DNA of 28,909 nucleotides, from positions 1-28,909 of the IMG/VR virus record IMGVR_UViG_3300025652_000367, one strand, 5' to 3'. This DNA is from a virus. Under the pieces are notes generated by a model. The model made no database searches and had not been told where the DNA came from. It saw only the letters and a program-made list of their open reading frames with translations. Positions 1-7,400 of the stretch are shown piece by piece. Position numbers and translations under genes: made by a program. Within the stretch, counting starts at the first letter, position 1. Every line of letters starts with the position of its first letter.

Positions 1-405
1 CTTAGGAAAGTTGGTATTGATACCAAGGAAACTTGGGATAAAATTCTGGAAGATGGTGGATCCATTCAAGGAATTAAAGAACTCGATGGATGGTTTTACG
101 ACCACCTCGGACGACTAACTCAAGAAGAAGGCGAGTCTGTCAAGAACGTTTATAAAACGTTTAAAGAGATAAACCAACTGGAGTTAGTTGGACAAGCTGG
201 TATACGTCAAGATTATATTGATCAATCAGTATCATTAAATCTAGCGTTTCCTGCGGAGGCTGAGCCAAGATGGGTTAATAAAGTCCATTTTGAAGCTTGG
301 AAAAGGGGTATAAAAACTCTTTATTATATGAGAACTGAATCAGTTCTAAGAGGTGACATAGCTGCTAAAGCTATGGATCCAAACTGTGTATCCTGTGATG
401 GATAA
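1..405 (+). CDS. nrdA: Ribonucleoside-diphosphate reductase large (alpha) subunit, C-terminal part
   Basis: The frame is open from the first base and stops at TAA 403-405, leaving the last 134 residues of a protein that begins outside the window. The class I large-subunit signature is clear: QDYIDQSVSLNL, then LYYMRTES near the C terminus, and a terminal Cys-pair tail (NCVSCDG, a CxxC) that in this family passes electrons from thioredoxin or glutaredoxin to the active site. The enzyme reduces ribonucleotides to deoxyribonucleotides for phage DNA synthesis. GC is about 40%, above the roughly 30% of the late genes. It is transcribed toward the late operon and stops before it. The partner subunit nrdB is not visible and may lie upstream. 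Identification of the family is firm; host or phage origin of the gene cannot be judged from this fragment. Confidence 0.93.
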   Translation, partial: LRKVGIDTKETWDKILEDGGSIQGIKELDGWFYDHLGRLTQEEGESVKNVYKTFKEINQLELVGQAGIRQDYIDQSVSLNLAFPAEAEPRWVNKVHFEAWKRGIKTLYYMRTESVLRGDIAAKAMDPNCVSCDG

Positions 406-426
406 TTAATAATTAAAACTAAAACA

Positions 427-639
427 ATGGCTAGTAAATTTACTTTTGCGGACGCAAAAAAACAAATTAAACAATTAGAACAAGAATTACAAGAGGCTAA
501 AATAAAAGCTGGAAACGTTATTCTTGACACATCAGACAATGTATTTACAAATGCAGAGTTAAAGAAGATTAGAATATTAGAACTGTGGGCAGTATTAGGG
601 CCTATAGCTGGCATTATAATCGGTTTAATATTAGGTTAA
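427..639 (+). CDS. Small membrane protein with a coiled-coil N terminus (hypothetical)
   Basis: A 70-residue protein starting 21 bases after the nrdA stop and in the same direction, so probably co-transcribed. Residues 9-28 are a charged helix likely to form a coiled coil (KKQIKQLEQELQEAK). Residues about 52-70 form one hydrophobic segment rich in small residues (GPIAGIIIGLILG, with GxxxG spacing) that runs to the C terminus, giving a tail-anchored topology. No Shine-Dalgarno precedes the ATG; the leader is A-rich (AATTAAAACTAAAACA). The terminator follows immediately. I do not recognise the family. A regulatory or lysis-related membrane role is possible but has no direct support. Confidence 0.7.
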   Translation: MASKFTFADAKKQIKQLEQELQEAKIKAGNVILDTSDNVFTNAELKKIRILELWAVLGPIAGIIIGLILG

Positions 640-653
640 TATTAGAAACAATT

Positions 654-693
654 AAAGGGGAGCTTGCCGTAATGGTTTGCTCCCCTTTTTTTT
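654..693. terminator. Rho-independent terminator between convergent transcription units
   Basis: A perfect 10-bp stem (AAAGGGGAGC 654-663 with GCTCCCCTTT 679-688) encloses a 15-base loop and is followed on the plus strand by a run of eight T (686-693). It lies between the plus-strand nrdA unit and the end of the minus-strand late operon (stop at 698-700). The plus-strand U-tract is strong. On the minus strand the hairpin is followed only by TTTAATTGTTT, so termination of late transcripts there is plausible but weaker. Confidence 0.9.
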
Positions 694-697
694 ATTA

Positions 698-1429
698 CTA
701 TACTACCCCTTGAGGTGCAATGAATGATTCTTTATTAAAAGCGTTATTAGTAACATTGTCTTCTTGTTCAGATTTTTTTAAGTCATTTTGTGCTTGTATT
801 TGTTTGTTTGTTTCTGCAACTTTTTCAGCAGTTTCTTTCATTGCATCTTTGTTGTAAGCGCTTAAAGTAGCTTTTCTAGTTTCATAAAGTTTAGTTGCTT
901 CATCAACTGTCATGTTGTTTTTATCACCTATTTTTTTTATTTGTCTAGCAGCTCTATCAGCTCTTATAGCTCCTCTTTCTTTATTTCTAATATCTCGCAT
1001 AGCACGTCTTTTTTCCGAACGTATTTGTTTTCTATTAGAACTATCATCATAACCAGTACCTTCTGTATTTCCAGAAGTTTCTAAATAAGATTTTTTCTTT
1101 TTATCTAGTTTAGATAAGCTTTCATTTTTTTTATCTTTAATAGCTTTTTTAGAATTATCAAGACTTTTTTCTCTGCTTAACTTACCTTCTCTAACGCTTC
1201 TTGCCTCAGTGTCTGATGTTTGAGGAGATTTAGATACAGGAATATTTCCTTCCATTGCATCTTGAACTGTTAATTCTTTTGATTTAGTTTTATTTTGTTC
1301 TATAGCTGTATCACCAATATCTCTTCCATAACTTGCAGCTAATTTTTCAGCATCTGTTTGAAAAGCAAAAGATAAAGGTTTTTTACTTTGTTTGTTGTTT
1401 TCTAAACCGTATTTATAAATTGGTCCCAT
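698..1429 (-). CDS. Highly charged lysine-rich protein, last gene of the late operon (putative virion-associated)
   Basis: A 243-residue protein that starts one base after the stop of the giant 2566-residue gene and ends just before the convergent terminator. It is very hydrophilic and rich in Lys, Glu, Asn, Ser and Arg, with basic tracts around residues 95-118 and an Arg/Lys-rich helical stretch around 130-170 (KRRAMRDIRNKERGAIRADR). There is no signal peptide or membrane segment. The composition suggests a largely disordered or extended helical protein that could contact nucleic acid. Position at the end of the block of large putative internal virion proteins suggests a virion or ejected protein. 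I recognise no family and infer the role from location only. Confidence 0.75.
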   Translation of the reverse strand: MGPIYKYGLENNKQSKKPLSFAFQTDAEKLAASYGRDIGDTAIEQNKTKSKELTVQDAMEGNIPVSKSPQTSDTEARSVREGKLSREKSLDNSKKAIKDKKNESLSKLDKKKKSYLETSGNTEGTGYDDSSNRKQIRSEKRRAMRDIRNKERGAIRADRAARQIKKIGDKNNMTVDEATKLYETRKATLSAYNKDAMKETAEKVAETNKQIQAQNDLKKSEQEDNVTNNAFNKESFIAPQGVV

Positions 1430-1430
1430 G

Positions 1431-4400
1431 TTATGATAATTTTTGTTTACTTAATTTGTTAGCCTCTTTTTCCCACGGAAGCTGTTTAGCTCCTTCTATA
1501 TATAATTTACCATTGTAAAGTATTTTTGAATCAGCCGTTCGTGGAATTTTTTGGCCTTTCCATGTTATATCAGAATCTGTATAATCTAATTTTCCTGATT
1601 TAAATTGATCAAGATGTACCTGCTCGTGAGCAACTACTTCTTTTCTTTTTTTAGCACTTAAACCAGGTTTTATATCCATAGTTCCGTCTTTATTGGCTCT
1701 ACCTAATACACCTTCAGGTAGTTTATCTGGCACTGGCGATCTCTTAGGTCTAGTTGGTCTAGTTGGTCTAGTTGGTCTCGTTCTTCTTCCTGTAGTAGGT
1801 TTTGAATTTTTGTATTCAATATCTACTCCAACATTATACGGTGACCATCCTAAAGCTAAAGCTACAGACTGCCAAGCTTCAGTACTATCCTGTGATGCTG
1901 CTTTTAAGTTTTCTATTTTCTTAAACACACGATCAGCAGGTAAGTTAGTTAAACCTGAAAAATAATTAGCATAAGCAAAGCCTTGGTAAAACGGATCATT
2001 TTTATATTGTTTCCATGTTTCAAACTTTTGACCTTCAACTATATCACCTATTTTCTTACTAATAGGTGGAGATATAGAAAAACCTTGTTGAACAAGCTTT
2101 AAAGTTCCATCATAAACTCTTTGTCCTTTTTCTCTTTTTTGTCTTTGATCATAATATTCCATGCTAAGATTTTTAAGAGCAGCAACTACTGCACCTGCAT
2201 ATCCCATACCTCTTAATATACCATCAGCAACACTGTTTAAAGAATACATTAATTTTTTATCTGTTTCTTCATATTCTTCATCATCAGCATCACTTAATAT
2301 TAAAGAAAATAAACCTTGTTGCAGTGCTGTAAATATAACGTTTTGAGCAACACCATAGTAAAGTATTTTAGAAATATTTGTTTTCCAATCACCTCTACCA
2401 TTAATTAAATCTGATGTAGATTTTCTAGTCTCACGAGCATACTGCAATGGCGTATTGGCAAAAGCTAATATAAGTCTACCTATATCTGATGCTTGTTGTC
2501 TAGATACTTTATCTACTCTTGATGACTGTTGAGCTGTTTCAGAAACTTCTTGAAACTCTAGCATAGCTTGAGCATCTGCCTCTGATTCAGACATACCTTC
2601 TTTAATTAATTGATTATATCTATTACGATACCAAGTAGCACCACCAAATGCAATAGCATTACTATCACCCCATTGCGTAGGTTTAAACCCTAATTCAAGA
2701 ACTTTTTTATTTAATCTTAAAAATAGATTACCTGGATTAGAATCTGCAATATCAGCTAAGTTAACTTCAATAGCCATACCTCCTCTTCTTTCTTTTAAAA
2801 AATCAGAGTTTATTATTTTAATATAATCTTTCATAAACTGAGGTACATTAGCCATAGCTAATCCCATTTTAATAGGATTATTAAAACTCCAGTTCATGTA
2901 GTTAACAATAGACATTTGCTGTAATATAGCAGATCTCATGTTGATAGCCATAACAGCGCCAACAGATTGATTGATCCAATTCATTGCTGAATTAAATTCT
3001 TTATCTTTACCTTTCTTACGGTTTTGACCTGTTTCCATTCGTTCAAGAATATTACTAAGCGCATCGGTATAATCATTACCGTATATTTGCTTAATAAGCT
3101 TCATGTTTTGATCAGAGAATATTTGATTTTTATTATTAGTAAATTCTTGCAAAAACTCTGCTCTTTGAGCTCTGTTAGAAACAACAGCCATATCAGTAGA
3201 AATACTACCACCTAACCATTGTTCTGTTATAGGTGGATAACCAGCATCTAGCTTAGTTATTTTAGATAATTCTTCTGCATAAGCTTTTAACTCAGCATTA
3301 CCTTCAACTAAAGCTATTAAATCTTGAGTGTCAGCTTTATTAAGACCTAAGTCTTGACCAGCTTTATCATAAAGATAAGCACGAACAGCTTGTTCGTTAG
3401 TGTATATACCACCTAAAACATTTTCACTAAGCATTCTTCTAAACTTAGTAGGTATACCAAGTGTTCTAGTATTTTTAAATCTTTTATTTAAAGCTTTAAA
3501 ATCATTAGCTAATGTTACTTTAGCTGTAGTGTAGGCACTTATACCTTGAGCAAAAGGTGTTAATAAGTTTTCTTCAAACCATTTCATTTGCTCTTCACCT
3601 AATTTACCTTTAGCTTGAAAATATTTAAGTAATCCTGCAAAGTCATCAGCTCCTGGAGGTATGTATATATTAAATCTACTTAGGAACTTACCTATTTTAG
3701 ATCTTTTCTTACCTCTTATAAGTGAATCCATTTCATCTTCAAGATTTCTTTGACCACTTTCCTTAGCCTGTTGTACTTTTTTAGTTACACCTAGGTTATC
3801 TAACATTCTAGCCACAGCGTCAACGTTAGCTTTAGAATCATCAGCAAAGAATACATCATTGTAACCTTCAGATACTTTTTCAGCAACCCACATAGCTTTA
3901 GCACCAGGCTTACCATTAGCAAGTCCAGTTATATTTTGTAGTGGTATACTTATACCCAATGTAGCTCGTAAAAACTCTTGTATTGCTGCAGCTGCTTCAG
4001 CGGGTCTAGCTGTTAAAACAAAAACATCTCTATCACCTTTAGCTTCGGTAAAACGCTTAGCAAGTGTAGCCAGAGGCCCTTTACTACCATCTTTTACTTG
4101 GTTAAATTCTGAATAATCAAAAGTTGCTCCCGCTTCCTGTAACTCATTATATTGTTCAGCAAATTGTGTAGCATCTAAACTGCCTTCCGTTCCATCTGGA
4201 AGCGTGTAGAGTACCTTAGAATTAGTCTTAGCTAGTGTATCATCAAAATCAAATACTCTAGCTTTTTTCTTAGGAGCTTTTGTGTTAGAACCTACAACTT
4301 TAGCTTTTCTAAGAATATTTATTTTTTCAATAATTTCATCAGTAGTTAATCCATCAATATCTACACCAAATTCTTTTAATAAACCATAATTACCTTGACG

Positions 4401-7400
4401 AACTTGCTCTTGTAGTTTTGCTACGCCAGCTTCGTTCATAATCATTAACTTAACTTGTGCAGGATTGTTTTCATTACGAACTTCTTGAGATGAATTAGAT
4501 ACAAAGTCAGACCATTCTTGAGAAGACATGTAATCTTTAACTTTACTATAGCCATCAGCTATTGCATCCGCTAAAGCTTTACCACCTTGATAAGCTAATT
4601 TAGTTGCTCTTAACCCTCCAATAAGTATATTAACAGGTACAGCGCCTAAGTTTGTTTGTAACGTACCCTCTGTTCCAGTAAGCTCTGTTAACTTAGCTAT
4701 AGCTCTATCAATTAAATTTTCTACTTGATCAGAGTTATTAGCTATAGCAGCTGCGTTTGAAGCTGCAACAGCATCAGGAGTACTAGCACTTTTAACGTTA
4801 TTCTCTTCAGCTATAGTTTTTCCAGTTAAAGGATTTATTATTGAATTCAAATCAATACCTGATTTAGCTAATCTAACTATTGGATTGTCAAATAAACTAC
4901 TTCCCTCAGGTAAAGTGGCATCTAACTTAGCTGCGTCTATTTTAGCATCATCACTTTTAGATAACTGAGTTTGATAATAATTATTTCTTATAGCTAATAT
5001 AGTTCCATCAACTTCTCCATTCTGTAAAGATGCTAATATGGTTGCTCCAACTACTGATGCCGGTGGATTATGCTCTTCTCTAAATTTACTGCCTATATAT
5101 TGTTGGGATTTTGCACCAGAATTTTTAGGTGGATAAGAAAAAACTTTTGATACATATTTAAATGGAGCTGCTATTTTTATTATACCAGAAGTAGTAGAAT
5201 ATCCAGCATATATTAAAGGAGTTATATCGTTTATAGAAACTCCTTCTGCTAAAGCCTTTTGTAATTGTTTTATAGCACCTTCTAAAGCTTCCATGTTTTG
5301 AGCTTCTTGTTTTGCTTTTTCTAATTTCCAAGCTTTAGTTATTTCACCATTTTTGCCAATATTTTTTATTGTACCTAATGATATTTTTGTAGCTTTAGGT
5401 ATTTCTTTTCCTTTAAAATTTTCTTTTGCAGATAATTCTAATTGTATAAATTTTGGATCAGTTTTAGCATAAAAAATACCACCAGGTCTTGGAAGTATTA
5501 AGTCTGCATTGTCTTTTTGAAATTTAATTCTATTTTTTTTAGATATAGGCTTAGAAGTGGTTCCATCTTTTAAATAATATTCTCTAGTACCATTTTTATC
5601 TAAACTTTTATATCTTCTACCTACAGAAGCAAGATTCCAAGCTAAAATAGCATTAGGAGATAAATATCCATTTTCAGCTAATTTAATTAAATTATCAATT
5701 ACTTTTGTTCTATTTTTATCTGTAACAGTTCCTGATTCAGATATATTTAATAATTTAGCAACAGAATTAGCATCCCTTAAAATGCTTATTTTTTCTATTA
5801 ATTTAGTAAAAAAGCTTTTAGTCTGTATTTTATCAGCAGCTTTTTTAAACTCTTCAGTTTGTTGTTCTTGTTGTTGTTGCTCAGCAAACCTCTGTCTAAA
5901 CTCAGTATCATTTTCTAATAGATTAATAGCTTCACGTGCGCCCATAGAAACAGCTAATGCTTCAACTAAACGCATTTGTCTATCTGACCTAGTATTTTTA
6001 GCTATACTTGGATCTGTTATATATTCTAAAAATTTCTTTACAGTTAATTTATCAAGTGTAACTTTTTGTAAAATACCATTGCTATCTTTCTTTAAAAATC
6101 CAGCTTGCTCAAATGGATTTACACCACCTTTTGCTCTAGCCTTACGCATTGATTCAACAGACATTGCATCATAAAAAGCATCAGGGTTTGCTTCTATAGC
6201 ATTAGTTAATCCCTTGTTTGTTTTAGTATTTTTAAGGCCTAATTGTGTTTTTAAATCTGAATATAAAGCATCTTGAAATGTTTTAGCTATATCTGTTTTA
6301 AACTTTAAATTATCAACTTTTTCTTTAGCAGTTATTAAAGCTTGTTTAGCAACATTACTTATTGTGTTCATTAACTTATCGCTAATGCCTAACTCTTGTG
6401 CCGTGTTTATGTTTTTAACAACAGCATCCATGTCAGACTCTTCTTCAGCAATCATACCTTGAACTTCTTGACTTTCTATATCTTTAGTAAATGTTTGACT
6501 TGATATGTTTTCAAAAGCAGATTTACTTATAGCTCTTTTAGGTAATTCTACTTGAATATATGCACCTAATGGTACTTTTTTACTAGGATCATATGTTCTT
6601 AGTAATTTAAGAAGTTCTGCGTTAAGATTTGATTCATATTCTGGTTTAGTTCCTATACGTAAACTTTCTGGTATAGCACCAAAAACTTTATTAGATAAAC
6701 TTTTTAAGAACCCTCCTTGAGTTTTAAGTATTCTATTTAAGGCTTTGTTGTTAAAAACATTTCTTTTTTTACCTTTTTCATCAATTTCTATTGTTATATC
6801 TCCAGACTCTAAACTTTCATCAAAAGCTTTTTGTAGTTCTTTTGAAGACTGAACACTACTTTCTTTTACGCCTTTAACTACTTTTTCTGTAGATTGTTTT
6901 GATGTATCTCTTGCTTTTTTATATTTCTCTATATTTTGTTTTACTTCAATGTTAAATTGTTCTGTAGAGATTTCATTATTAGCTTTTTGTTCTTTTAATA
7001 AATTATTTTTTAATTTATATTCATCTAAAGCTATTTCATTACTAGATCTAGTTTCTGTAAATTTACGTATAGATTGTAAAGCATTTTCATATTTTGTAGT
7101 TAAAGTTCCGTTTTTATTTCTTATAACAGGTTGTTTATCTACTCTTACTTTTTCAACTATTCTATTTATAACTTGTTTAGCATTAGTTAAAGTACGTTGA
7201 AAACCAGCTTTTGATTGAATATAACCTTCTTTATTTATGTTACCAGCTTTAAAATCTTCATTTAATTCTTTAATACTTTTTTCAGAACTCTGTATTGTTT
7301 CTTCAGCAGTTGCAGCTCTTTTTAATTGTTCGGGTGTAAGCCTACTTCCTAAGTCGTTTCCTTCTTTTACTAAAGCTCTTAAATTAGCTTTTTCAAATCT

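Noticed and set aside
324-614. 96-codon minus-strand frame across the end of nrdA and the 70-residue gene
   Set aside because: It runs antisense to two better-supported genes and its Ser/Ile/Leu-rich content is typical of an antisense shadow.
1429-1431. Possible frameshift joining the giant gene to the 243-residue gene
   Set aside because: A clean stop is followed one base later by an ATG, as at other junctions in this operon, and I see no slippery sequence there.
1747-1782. Short direct repeats as a CRISPR or attachment-site candidate
   Set aside because: Nine-base units with no spacers, in frame within a coding region; they encode a Thr-Arg-Pro hinge.
4200-4260. DFDD motif as a possible active site of a virion RNA polymerase as in crAss-like or N4-like phages
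   Set aside because: The string is DFDDT followed by TARP and FADD motifs at HAD spacing; the DxDGD polymerase signature is absent, so HAD fits better.
5782-6174. 130-codon plus-strand frame inside the giant gene
   Set aside because: Cys/Ser-rich product of antisense reading of a Gln/Glu-rich coding stretch; no leader and no independent support.
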